DNA of 64,000 bases, taken from assembly GCA_016271365.2 (NCBI GenBank), contig CM057458.1, positions 203,642,501-203,706,500 on the forward strand, in the 5' to 3' direction. Every line of letters starts with the position of its first letter. Position 1 is the first letter of the stretch. This document shows, one piece after another, positions 22,606 to 33,205 of this stretch. The notes under the pieces were generated by a model. The model worked only from the letters and a program-made list of their open reading frames with translations. It was not told the origin of the DNA and did no database searches. A program made the position numbers and the translations under genes. This stretch comes from Neoceratodus forsteri (taxonomy: Eukaryota > Chordata > Ceratodontiformes > Ceratodontidae).

Positions 22606-23559
22606 GTGGCTGAAAAAGGAGGGAGTAGAAGGAAGGAAATGGAGGCCAATGAAGGGAAGGGGGCAGGATGGAGGGTGGTCTCACTGAATGCAAGAAGCTT
22701 AGGCAACAAAACCGCTGAGCTACAGGCACTCTTACCAATGTGGAGGGTGGATATTGCAGCTGTCACAGAAACGTGGGCAACTGAGCACCGGGACTGGGAT
22801 CTGGCAATCCCAGAATACAAAGTATACAGGAAGGACCTTAAGGAAGGGAGGGGTGGTGGGGTGGCAGTCTATGTGAAGGATGGGATCAAATGCACAAGGG
22901 ATGAGGGGGAAGAAAGGAGAACAGAGGCAATCTGGCTACAGCTTCTAGACTCAAGGGGTCAGAAACTGAGGTTTGGGGTGGTATACAGGCCACCGTCCCA
23001 GTCTGAGGAGCTTGACAGGGAATTAGCAGGACAAATCAGAAAAGCATGTAGAAAAGGGAAGGTGGTCATTGTGGGGGATTTCAACTTGTTGGGGTTTGAC
23101 TGGAGCATTCCAGTCACCTCCAGTGCTAGAGAGCAAGTGCTCCTGGACGCAATCCAGGAGGGTCTCCTGACACAGTTGGTTAGTGTACCTACTAGGCTAA
23201 AGAACATTTTAGAACTGGTGTTGTCAAATGGGGAAGCAGTAAGGGAAATAAAGGTGGAGGACCCACTAGCCAACAGCGATCACCAAACAGTGTGGTTTAA
23301 TATCACGATGTGCGGGGAGCCAGAAACTTCAGGGGGGCAGACTTTGGGAGGATGCAGGAAGTGCTGAAAGGGAAAGTAGAGGGCATAAGGCAGGAGATGG
23401 ATGCAGAGCAGAAATGGGATCTTATTAAAAGGGGGATTACAGAGGCAACAGAAGCCTGCACCAAGACACAGAGTAAGAGGAGCAGAGCAAGAAAACCATG
23501 CTGATTGAACAGCAAGGTAATGGAGGTGGTGAGAGCAAAACAAGAGGTGCACCAGAGGT
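22606..23559 (+). pseudogene. CR1-F ORF2 endonuclease domain
   Basis: The 253-codon open stretch (22606-23367) is an APE-type endonuclease that would nick the target DNA. Visible motifs are VVSLNARSLGNK (catalytic N), AAVTETWAT (catalytic E), LRFGVVYRPPS, VIVGDFNLLGFDWS (D and N) and ANSDHQTVWF (S-D-H). All expected catalytic residues appear intact. A frameshift near 23310 moves the linker to another frame (23310-23504), and the L1 insertion then interrupts it. It continues after the L1 at 30202. Confidence 0.85.
23544..23559. repeat. left target-site duplication of L1
   Basis: GAGGTGCACCAGAGGT is repeated exactly at 30186-30201; with the adjacent AA the match is 18 bases. It marks target-primed insertion of the L1 into CR1-F. 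Confidence 0.95.
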
Positions 23560-23769
23560 GGGGATCACGTGATGAGCTGAATCCATTCAGATGTCTCCTG
23601 TGCTGCTCTGAGGCCCTATTATAAAGAATAGGCTTTAAAAACTTCAAGACCGGCTTATCTTAAACTGAAATAGTTGTAGCTGATCTGAGAAGTCCTGTGG
23701 TCTCATTATAGGAGGACTCTGTGGAAAAATTCATGTGAAAAGGAAGCAAGGTAACCCTGCAGATAGTGA
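23560..23769 (+). promoter_or_regulatory. L1 5' UTR with terminal CACGTG palindrome
   Basis: The element begins GGGGATCACGTGATGAGC, placing the palindrome ATCACGTGAT, a perfect E-box (CACGTG), within the first 15 bases. L1 promoters are internal and must be at the 5' end, so the position is suggestive. Binding by a bHLH factor is inference only. Confidence 0.5.
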
Positions 23770-24651
23770 ATGTCTGGCTGCAGCAGCAGACCGACTGTAA
23801 GCATCGGGATGGAGGCGGAAGCTGGTGAGCATCTAGCGGTGAGAACCCCTGCTACCAAATGGCCAAAGCCCCAATCCCCTACTCCGAATGACCAAGAGGA
23901 TGATCCAGGGAAGGAGGGGGGTTCATGTTCGACTAATGCGGACATTCAAGACATTAAAGTAATGTTGCAGGGGCTGGTGACAGATTTCGAAGCAATGAAA
24001 CCAGTGCTGCATTCACTTGCCCAAAGAATGGGTGATGCAGAAGCTCAGATTTCTTCGCAAGAAAGGAAAACATCTGTGATGGAGCAGGAATTGGTGGGGG
24101 TCAGAAGGCAGGTTAAAAAGCTGGAAGAAAGAATAGAGGACCAAGAGTCAAGAAGTAGGCGGAATAATTTGATTATCGCAGGATTGCCGGAGAGGGCTGA
24201 AGTGCAAGACTGTGTTACGTTTATGCAGGATCTCCTGCTTAAGCTGCTGGGCCCTACTCCATTTGGTGAGGGGTACAACTTAGAGAGAGCCCAACGGGCA
24301 TTAAGGGAGATGTCACCTCCTGGAGCCAGACCCCGAGTGATAATTATGCTTTTCCTTAACTATAAGGAGAAATCTCATGTGTTGCTTACTGCTAGGCAGA
24401 AGAAGACGCTGCAGTGGAACGGGGCCTCGCTCTGGCTTTTCCAAGATCAAACGCCGACAGTTAGAGAGAAACAGAAAGAATATGTTGAAATCAAGAAGAA
24501 GCTCTATTTGGCTGGGATAATGTTTCGCCTGCAATATCCAGTGACTCTAGTTGTGCGGCTGCAATCAGGGGAGAAGAGGTTCCTAACCGCAAAAGAAGCT
24601 CTCGAGGGGTTGCGATTTGAGCTTCCAGATTTATTCAAGTCAGTAACTTGA
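23770..24651 (+). CDS. L1 ORF1 protein (RNA-binding chaperone), 293 aa
   Basis: This is an intact open frame for an L1-type ORF1p, a trimeric RNA-binding nucleic-acid chaperone that coats LINE RNA. The first ~55 residues are polar and low in order. Residues ~57-128 form a heptad-rich coiled coil (EQELVGVRRQVKKLEERIED). The RRM follows from about residue 131 (RRNNLIIAGLPE) to about 225, and the C-terminal domain includes REKQKEYVEIKKKL and GIMFRLQYPVTLVV. An alternative in-frame start lies at 23812 (MEAEAGE). ORF2 begins 1,266 bp later in the same orientation. Its completeness contrasts with the three-times shifted ORF2. Confidence 0.85.
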   Translation: MSGCSSRPTVSIGMEAEAGEHLAVRTPATKWPKPQSPTPNDQEDDPGKEGGSCSTNADIQDIKVMLQGLVTDFEAMKPVLHSLAQRMGDAEAQISSQERKTSVMEQELVGVRRQVKKLEERIEDQESRSRRNNLIIAGLPERAEVQDCVTFMQDLLLKLLGPTPFGEGYNLERAQRALREMSPPGARPRVIIMLFLNYKEKSHVLLTARQKKTLQWNGASLWLFQDQTPTVREKQKEYVEIKKKLYLAGIMFRLQYPVTLVVRLQSGEKRFLTAKEALEGLRFELPDLFKSVT

Positions 24652-25917
24652 ATGTGTGTCCTGGAGAGCAGGAGATTGTGCTAAGCTCAAGGACTGGGAC
24701 TGGGGAAGTGGCAACAAATTTAATGTTTAATGTTTAAGTAGTTTGTATGTTATATCGGGTCATCGGATCACTGTTATTAGTCTTGGATTTAAAGGATTTT
24801 TAGAGGGTGGAGGGAGGTAGAGTTCTCTTCGGGAAGGGGAAGTAGGTGTTTAGATCTGGCGTTACTAAAGCGGTGGTGCATTAGCTGCTTAGTGAGTTGG
24901 GGTAGAGTGTTAAGGATACGGAGATGGAAGAGTTTGATGGGGATAATCGGGGGGGTATTTGAAAGGGAACTACCCTGTGGAGGTTAAAATGGGAAACAAT
25001 AACACAGGTGCTGGGGGTTAGAAAGCAATGCTTACAAAAGCTGAGGAATGAATACCATGGGGAATTGTTAATGGAGGAAGGTTTTGATGGTGGGTGAGGG
25101 GGGAGCATAGGAAAGTGAGATAAGCTAGGGCTGTTACACTTTCGCAGGGTGGGACTCGAGACCAAGAGTCACTAGATCAGTGCTGTTTATTAAATGAATA
25201 TGGTCTCCTTGAGATGGGGTGCCCCATGGGATCAGTAAAGGGGGTGGCCAGATAATTTACCTATCTCTAGGGGGTAAGCAGTAATTGTAGAGCTTTTAGA
25301 GCTTTTTGAGTAACCGATTCTAAGTGGGGTGGTGTAATACTGCATCTCCAGGTAAAGCAAAGTAAATGGCACTTTATGGTATAATCTTCGGGGCAGATCT
25401 ATGGGGGGAATATAGAGGGGGAAACTGGGGAATGGGAGCCTTTTAATGGCCCCCCCTAATGTACACGAGGGACTATCAACGGAGTTAGGGAGCTGGGAAA
25501 GGGAGAGTCATTTAGGTCTGTTTGCCCATTAGGAGGCTGGAGTTGGAGGATCCTGACCTGCTTTGGTAGGTAGGGACGAGAGGCAGTTCTTACAAGTGGG
25601 AACTTGGTGCACCGTATGGGAGGGGCTGCATAAGATAAGAGGAACTAAAGATAGTGGGAAAAAGAATGCTTCCATGTACTAACAGCTCTGTGAGTTCCAG
25701 GCAAGGTTTTGGAGTTACCTGGACATGGGAGGGGCGGGGGGTAGCACAGGAACCGGTTCACCCATGACTCAATACCTGGAAGGAGGATGATCTATGGATC
25801 GGGATTGGTGGGGGGGGGTGGGAAAGAGTGAGAGTCCAACATGGGGAGTAAGGTGAAAGCAGACCTGGAGCAGAGGAAGAGAGCTGGCTTAACTAAAGTA
25901 TATTGAGGTTATGTTAA
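24652..25917 (+). other. L1 inter-ORF spacer, 1,266 bp
   Basis: No sense reading frame of meaningful length is present. The sense strand is G-rich, with runs of GGGG and frequent stops. Mammalian L1 spacers are under 100 bp. It may hold a second promoter or a translation-initiation signal for ORF2, or it may be a recombinant segment; the sequence does not decide. Confidence 0.6.
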
Positions 25918-28900
25918 ATGTCAAGCATTAAAATAATCTCTTGGAATGTTAAAGGACTCAGGGGTAGACGTAATAGAATGCTGATCTTAAGACATATTGA
26001 GCTAATGGGGGCTCACATTGCTGCTTTGCAGGAGACACACCTGCTGATGGAGGAACTGAATGGGCTTAAGAGACGTTGGGTGGGGCAGGTATATGGGGCA
26101 GGTAGGGAAAGAGCTTCAGGAGGGGTGGTGATATTAATTAAGAAATCATGCCCATATGAGGTGGTGCAAGTCAAGGCCAGGGAGGACAGTAGAGGGATAT
26201 ATATCTCGGGCACTTTACTGGGCAAGGCAATTTCGGTGGCCTCTATTTATGGCCCAACACCCCCGGATCCTGGGTTCTTCGCCTCTATTGAAAGGGATAT
26301 AGCGGATCTTCCATCACCTTTATTAATACTGGTGGGAGACTGGAATACCTGCCTTAGTAATCATGAAGATAGAATCCCACCATCTAAAGGGCCCTTGTCC
26401 AAAGCCCAGATTGCCCTGAACAGATTACTCGAGGCGACGGCATTGGTAGACCCAATTAAATTGTACTCGAAGGGGGGTATGACTATGACTTTTTATTCGG
26501 CAGCCCACAAGAGTCAATCCCGAATCAATTTTTTTCTAGTAAATAGAGAGGTGATTGGGGAAATTAAGGAAGTGACAACAGGGGTAGAATTTATTCGGAT
26601 CACTCTCCCATCCAAATGTTGTGGGAACCTAGACCCACCCCTCCCAGGCCGTATAGATGGAGGATGAATGATTTCCTGCTGGCGGAGCCCCAGGTGCGGG
26701 ACAGGTTGGAGGAAGCATTGTTGGAAATCATACGGCAGCAAATACCTACACTGCAAAATAAAAACCTGGCGTGGCCCACTTGCAAGGTCTTATATGCAGG
26801 GGTGGCCCAGGGTATTGTAGTACAAACAAGTAGAGAGAGAAGGGCGAAAGAGGAGTTTATTCTGGGGGCAATTGATTCACTGACACCATTGGAAGGGTCT
26901 TCGGGGGAGATTGATGCCGAACTTAAAAATCTACGGGAGGAACTGGGGCATGTTGTTAATTGTAAAATAGAATTCTGGTTAGAAAAGATTAATGCCAGAT
27001 ACTTGATGCAGGAAGATGTCCCAGGGTGGCTGTTGGTGGCTAGAGCTAGGGTTTGGGAAGCAAGTAGAATGGTTACTTCCATACAATGGGGGGGGAAACT
27101 CCTAACTGATTCACAAGAGATGGCGGAGGCCTTGGTATCATACTTTAAAGAAATATATCAGGCGGAGGACCTGGCTGGGGAGGAAGAAATCGAGAGCTTT
27201 TTAGAGGGGATCCCCCTACCAGTCCTGGACCCAATACAGGCCAGGGAGTTGGCGGCTCTAATAAGGGCGTCGGAGATTATTGGGGTAGTGCAATCGCTAC
27301 CTGCTGGTAAAACCCCGGGGTGGGATGGTCTCTCTGCCAAATTCTATCAGGTACATATACAAACTATACTTCCTATGCTTCAAGAATTGTTCAGTGCTAT
27401 AATGCAGGAAGGGGTACCTCACCCTCCGTTGTACCAGGCATACATTACATTGATTCCTAAGCCGGATAAGCCCAGGGATGTCCCCGAGAATTACAGACCC
27501 ATAGCCCTAATGAATCAAGACGTTAAGATCCTTACAAGAATTATAGCAAACAGAATTTTGCATATTGCTCCTAGTCTCATTAGCCAAGAACAGATGGGAT
27601 TTATGTCGGGGAGGGAGGCTCATGATGCTCTTAGGAAGTTGCATCACATATTAAACTACGCGCCCGACTCCCAGTTACCTTTAGCGTTGATATCGCTAGA
27701 TGCAGAGAAGGCTTTCGACAGGGTCTCCCATCCTTTCCTTTTTGCTACGATGGAGAGGATGGGATTCCTGGAAGGTCTTCTCAGGGGTATTAGGAAGTTA
27801 TACGCTGCGCCAACGGCCAGGGTATTATGCAATGGCTATCTTTCGCGTGAAATACAGTTAGAGAACGGGACCCGTCAAGGATGTCCTCTTTCACCTATAC
27901 TTTTTAATATTTACCTGGAGCCCCTTTTGAGATCTATCAATAGGGATGTCCATATTAAAGGGATTAAGATAGAGGAGAGGGAGTTGAAACTCTCAGTCTT
28001 TGCAGATGATATATTGCTGCATCTGGAGGACCCAGCATCTAGCTTTAAGAGAGCGACTGAAGTAATAGAGCACTTTTCTAGGGTATCTAACTATAAAATG
28101 AATTTGAATAAGACTCAAATACTCCCCTGACGCCACAAGTTACTAGGGCTGATTTTATACCACTACAAATACAATGGAGGTTAGATAAAATCAAGTACTT
28201 AGGTATCTGGATCACGGCAGATCTGGAGGGGTGGGAGGAAACTAACATGGGGGGAATTATATCTGAACTTAAAGGGGATATAGTAAGGTGGAATAAATTG
28301 CCCTTAAACTTTATGGCTCGATTGGGTCTTATCAAAATGTACATATTACCCCGCTTGTTATACCCGGTATGTTTAGCCCCATATAGTATTCCCCAAAAAT
28401 GGTTCAGTATAATTAGGAAACTAATCTCGGGATTTCTATGGAGGGACAGGCCGCCTAGGTTAAAGCACATTTTGCGATTATCGCACAAAAGGGGAGGGAT
28501 TCTACTACCCGACCTTCATATATATTATGTGGCGGGCCAGCTGGGTCTGATGAATCGATGGGTTAAAGAGACTGAGGGAGAGAGTTATAACCCAACCTGG
28601 CTTCAAATGGAGAAACAAATGTTAAGAGACGCAGGTCTCACCCCTGAAGTATTGCTGTACGCCAATATTGGGAAAATTTTCAAAAGAGGGTATGGGAACC
28701 CAATCGCGAAATCAGCAGATGCTTGGTGGTCTTTCCTTACCCCTGTGCAGAGAAAGGGCCAAATGAGGGCTGGAGATCAGCCTGTCTTGGGTAACCCTAA
28801 TTTTGTAATTGGGAATCGGGTAGTTAACTCGAGGTGGGCCAACCAGATGCTGGGTGTGAAGCTAAGGGAAATCACTCAGGGTACCAGAATGGTCCTACCG

Positions 28901-29670
28901 GCACGATGTGATGGAATGCCTTTTTTCCAAAGGCTACAAATTAAGCATATGGTAGAGAGTGCACTGATGAAGTTGGGGGGTATTACAGACAAGTTTTTTT
29001 CCTGGGGGATGCTTGAGGAGGTTGATCCAAGAGCTCATCCTTTATCAAAAATATATAAAGTAATGCTGGATTTTCTTAGCCCAAGCTCTACTGGAAGAGT
29101 TTTATATTGGGATAAAGTGATGGTTCCTTGGAATTTAGATTGGGACAATATTTGGAAAAGCAGCAAATACAATATTATACCCAAATATAAAAGTATGCAA
29201 TTTTTTATTGTTTCCAATTTGTATTTTACCCCTGTGAAACTATGTGCTAGAAACCTGAGACAGACAGACCTGTGTTTTAGATGTGAGGGGGGAATAGGTG
29301 ATCTTTTGCATGTGATCTGGGGATGCACTAAAATAGCGCCCATTTGGGGGAAATTAAAAGACATATGGACCCAATGTTGGATTATTCAGAATTTATAATG
29401 CCAGAGATATGTGGTTTGGGTGACTTTTCTCAAATCTCGGGTGTTATACCTAGGTACCACCTCTCCTTGATGACAGTGGTAGTTAAAGCATTTCTATTAA
29501 AACACTGGAAAGATGACCATGTTTACACTTGCAATCAATGGGTAAAAGACATAATGGGGATGTTGGTTAAAATAAAGAGACATCTTCATACGAGGGAGAG
29601 AGGGGGATTATATCTTAAAAGATGGGAGACGATTGACGCAGTATATACTCTCCAGATCACAAGTGGCTAA
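25918..29670 (+). pseudogene. L1 ORF2 (endonuclease, RT, Cys-rich), three frameshifts
   Basis: The APE endonuclease spans residues 1-~230: ISWNVKGL (N10), LQETHL (E39), ASIYGPTPP and VGDWNT (near residue 139). The normally conserved SRID block reads SRINFF, so the catalytic-site aspartate is Asn at residue 204. A frameshift near 26595 falls just before the SDHSPI block. The RT follows in the next frame (26616-28130), with TPGWDGLSAKFY, LIPKPDKP, NYRPIALMN, ALISLDAEKAFDRV, NGTRQGCPLSPILFN and VFADDILLH (FADD at 27999-28010). A second shift lies near 28125 and a third near 29385. The C-terminal zinc-knuckle-like motif CFRCEGGIGDLLHVIWGC (C-x2-C-x8-H-x4-C) is intact near 29273. Total span is about 1,250 codons. 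Confidence 0.9.
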
Positions 29671-30185
29671 ACACAGGCTGTCTGTTGGAGGGGGATTAGC
29701 AGATGAAAATTATTTTGGAGTATGGAAGTGTTATTTTTGGTCTTACTTTGAGTCTCGTGGAGGTGACTATGATATATATTTGAGGGTAGCTTTAGGATGG
29801 TAAGGGTCTGTTATCTCCAGAGGGGGGATGGGGGACTCTCTCTCTCTCTCTTTCCAGGGGACACAGACGGGTGCTACCCTTGAGGGGAGGATTTCGGATA
29901 GCAAATGGGTCTCAATGCTGATAAAGGGTTATTGCTGTATGGGGAGTTAGGGCAAGACGGGTAGAACAAGTTGATATGCAGATCCATTGTGACAGAGTAT
30001 GGATGATTTATGAGACCAGGATTGTTTTAGGGGTGGCTACCTGCGGTGGTTGTACATAGGTGGGTTGTACATAGTTCACACGGTCAGTTTGAGGCTGTGT
30101 ACCCTGGTTTTTTGCCAGGTTTATGTATGTCTGTCTGTTTATCTTTTCTTGGAAAAGTGAATAAAGATGGATTAAAAAAAAAAAA
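29671..30185 (+). other. L1 3' UTR with polyadenylation signal and A-tail
   Basis: It contains a G-rich stretch near 29820, a (CT)n run near 29836-29852, AATAAA at 30160-30165 and the terminal A-run. A G-rich 3' UTR tract is a recurrent feature of L1 elements. Confidence 0.8.
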
Positions 30186-30201
30186 GAGGTGCACCAGAGG
30201 T
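30186..30201. repeat. right target-site duplication of L1
   Basis: GAGGTGCACCAGAGGT, identical to 23544-23559. CR1-F resumes immediately after it. Confidence 0.95.
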
Positions 30202-31922
30202 ATAGAAGGACAGGGAAGGAAGTGGACATGGAGGAGTATGCAAGACGGTCCAGGGAGGTGATCAGAAAAGTGAGAGAAGCCAAGGCCCAGAGGGGGCTGA
30301 GATTATCACAGGGAATTAATGGGGGGGAGGAGAGACTTTTTCAGATACATCAGGGAGAAAAGGAAGTGCAAGGAGACAATAGTGAGGATAAAAAGGGGTG
30401 AGGAGTGGATGGAAAAGGGTGAGGAGCAGGAAGAAGCACTGAATGAATACTTTTGCTCAGTGGTCATAGAAGATAAGGGGGGACTGCTACCACCATGGGA
30501 TGGGAGGGTGGGGACAGGGGGATAGGAGGCAACAGATGGAAGAATTGAGGCAAGTAGAGTCCTAGAGGGACTGAGGGCACTGAAGCTAGACAAGGCACCA
30601 GGGCCGGATGGTATCCACCCCAGGGTGCTGAGGGAGATGGCGGAGGTGTTGGTGGAGCCATGGGCGGATCTGTACAGCTCCTCACGGGAGTCGGGATGTG
30701 TGCCACTGGACTGGAGGATGGCACATGTAGTACCATTACACAAGTGGACCAAGGGATGAACCAGGTAATTATTGCCTGGTAAGTCTCATCTCCATAGTGT
30801 GCAAACTCATGGAGACAATACTAAAGGAAAGACTGGTATTGTACCTGGAGGACAATGGCCTCCAGGATGTGAGGCAGCATGGGTTTGTTTCAGGGAAGTC
30901 TTGTCAAACCAACCTGATACAATATTATGACTGAGTGACAGGTGAGCTGGATAAGGGTCATGCGGTGGATGTTCTTTACTTGGACTTCAGCAAGGCCTTC
31001 AATTCTGTGCCTCATGGAAGGCTTGGGGGAAGATAACTGGTGTGGGGTAGGGGCAAAAATGATGAACTGGATTACAAGCTGGCTGAATGGGAGGCTGCAA
31101 CGGGTGGTGGTGAGAGAGGAACTCTCAACTCCAAGGCCGAGGATGAGTGGGGTAACACAGGGCACTGTGTTGGGGCCAGTATTGTTCAAGCTCTTCATAT
31201 CAGACATTGCACATGGGGTGGTGAGCAAGATAAGTCTGTTCGCTGACAACACCAAAATCGGAGCAATGGTGAATGGAGAGGAGGGATGGAAGCAGCTGCA
31301 GGGGGACCTAAGCAAGCTAGAGGAGTGGTCAGAGAGGTGGCAACAGGGGTTCAATGCAAAGAAGTGTAAGGTTATGCACTTTGGGGTGAAGAACCCAAGG
31401 AGAGAATACTGGCTGGGAGGGGTTAAGCTGGGGATCACAGAGGAGAAGAAGGACCTAGGAGTAATGATAACAGGGATCATGGACAACACTGCACAGTGCA
31501 GGAGAGTGGCTGCAAAAGCGAACAAAATGCTGGGGTGCATAGTGAGGGGTTTTTCATCCAGGTGAAGAGAAGTGATTTTGCCCCTCTACAGGTCACTGGT
31601 AAGGCCGCACTTAGAGTATTGTGTGCAGTTTTGGAGGCCATACCTAAAGCATGATATCAGGCTTCTGGAGGGGGTGCAGAGGACGGCAACAAAGGTGATA
31701 TGTGGAATGGAAGGGACAGACTATGACAGCAGGCTGACAGACCTGAATATGTACACCCTGGATGATAGAAGGGAAAGGGGGGACATGATAGAGACATTCA
31801 AGTATCTGAGGGGAATCAATAAGGATGGGGCAGATGGGGTCTTTAAGTTAAGGAGGGGGAGGGTCACCAGGGGGCATGCACTAAGAATAGAGGGTGAAAG
31901 ATTTAGGAAGGAAATGAGGTGA
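30202..31922 (+). pseudogene. CR1-F ORF2 reverse transcriptase, continued
   Basis: The RT begins with ALNEYFCSV near 30436 and shows KAPGPDGIHPRVLREM-like sequence in another frame near 30590. Further motifs are DVLYLDFSKAFNSVPH near 30965, WGNTGHC-type disorder from frameshifts, and VTQGTVLGPVLFKLFISDIA near 31150. The catalytic site at about 31228 reads LFADNTKIG, so the second aspartate of FADD is Asn. The C-terminal region at 31572-31922 is open, with [20 protein letters not shown]. The active-site change and the frameshifts make it inactive. Confidence 0.8.
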
Positions 31923-32541
31923 CTCTATTTCACTGAGAGGGTGGTAGCTAAATGGAACACCCTACCAGAATGGGTGGTATCATGTAAATCTGTGAATAGT
32001 TTCAAAAGGGCATGGGACAGGGAACAGGGGAGAGTGAGGGTGGGGGAGGTGGGGGGTGGCAGTGGGATGACAAATGGAGGGCGGATGGGGCAGCTGTAAA
32101 CTAGGTGTGCTAGCTGCACACTTGAGCAGACTTAGATAGACCGGGTGGTCTGTTTCTGCCGGCACATTTGTATGTTCATATGTTGTGGGAGACAAAGGGG
32201 ATGATTTGGCTGCCAACTAAAGGCATTTCCTGGAGGCAATGAGTTAATGTAGTTGATTCTCAGACAGCATTGCACATTTGATTAGCATGTTAGCACTTAT
32301 GTATGAACTTTGCATGTAATGTTCACTGACACTTTTTTATTGAACAAAACTTTTAACTGTAATATAGTAATGTCCAACATTTTAATGTCTTGGAAGCACA
32401 ATAAAGCATTACTACTATAAGGGGATGGTACAGCTCCACCATGGTGCACCCACCCTTCTGACCTGGCGCTCAAGTGCTTTTGAAGCAAGGGTAGTGCAGT
32501 GGGGCTTTGCTGCACAGTGTCCTGATTTCACCACAGCTGGT

Positions 32542-32646
32542 GTTTGAAAATCAGGAATGTCACAAACTATGATACAAGTTGCCACTTGCATCGTACACCT
32601 TTGGGGCAGGCACCTTGTGTCATAGTTTGTCCTTTGAAAATTGAAC
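32542..32646. repeat. short palindromic MITE-like element
   Basis: GTTTGAAAATCAGG and CACAAACTATGATACAAG on the left pair with CTTGTGTCATAGTTTG and CCTTTGAAAATTGAAC on the right around a ~25-bp loop. Confidence 0.6.
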
Positions 32647-32968
32647 CCATTGTGTTACTGATTTCTGTGAGTGCAACTCCTAAGTATGTTTTTCACTCCC
32701 AAACAATAAGCCCTGGAGTTAAGGTTTCTAGAAAATTTTCTAAAACCCTACCAATGTTGCAAACATTAACCATGTATAATTTTGTTCTAGTATTTTATAA
32801 ATTAAATTTAAAATGCTATAACTATTGTGCAACTTTGTATGGAATCTTTAGTCACCAGGATGCCATTGCAATTGTGTTTATGTCTCAATGGGCTGTAACA
32901 TCACCTGTTTATTTATAATTAAAAGTCAAATTAAATATTCATGAGCCTAGCGAGGCTCCTGATTGGTT

Positions 32969-33009
32969 ACTGGATCAGTCATTAGCATCTTGGAAATTAC
33001 TGATCCAGT
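32969..33009. repeat. short hairpin
   Basis: ACTGGATCAGT pairs with ACTGATCCAGT across a 19-bp loop. It is probably a remnant of a small palindromic element. Confidence 0.45.
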
Positions 33010-33133
33010 TGTTAACTGGCACCGTGCATCATATAGGCTTACACCACTCTGATCAAAACCTAGAGTAAGTAAATAAAATGGTGAAAACAAAATATGTTAT
33101 TATGATTAGATTTATAATCACAAGAACAACCTG

Positions 33134-33205
33134 GAAGCTGGTCATTTCCTTGGATTAACAACTGGCTGGAGAGAGGTCATTAATCCCTCAGAAATGACCA
33201 GCTTC
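33134..33205. repeat. short palindromic element
   Basis: GAAGCTGGTCATTTCC pairs with GAAATGACCAGCTTC, and TTGGATTAA pairs with TTAATCC inside. The total length is about 72 bp, MITE-like. Confidence 0.55.

Larger units (their letters stand above)
23560..30185 (+). mobile_element. full-length L1 LINE, 6,626 bp
   Basis: It is flanked by a 16-bp exact target duplication and ends in AATAAA (30160-30165) plus a 12-base A-tail (30174-30185). It has a 210-bp 5' UTR, an intact ORF1, a 1,266-bp spacer, an ORF2 with three frameshifts and a 0.5-kb 3' UTR. The complete 5' end makes it a full-length insertion. The long spacer sets it apart from mammalian L1 and recalls L1-clade lineages of fish and amphibians. 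Confidence 0.95.
22145..32185 (+). mobile_element. CR1-F LINE, split by full-length L1
   Basis: The CR1 begins in ORF1, contains the ORF2 endonuclease to 23559, is interrupted by the L1 (23560-30185), and continues from 30202 through RT to a 3' end near 32185 (ATTTGTATGTTCATATG). This tail differs from that of CR1-D and CR1-E, so it is a separate subfamily, shared with CR1-G. Confidence 0.9.

Noticed and set aside
24881..25165. 94-codon antisense frame in the L1 spacer
   Set aside because: Low-complexity Ser/Pro/Leu content opposite G-rich spacer sequence; no motif.
32544..32918. 124-codon open frame as a host exon
   Set aside because: No domain, no splice context or conservation visible, and it begins inside a palindromic repeat.
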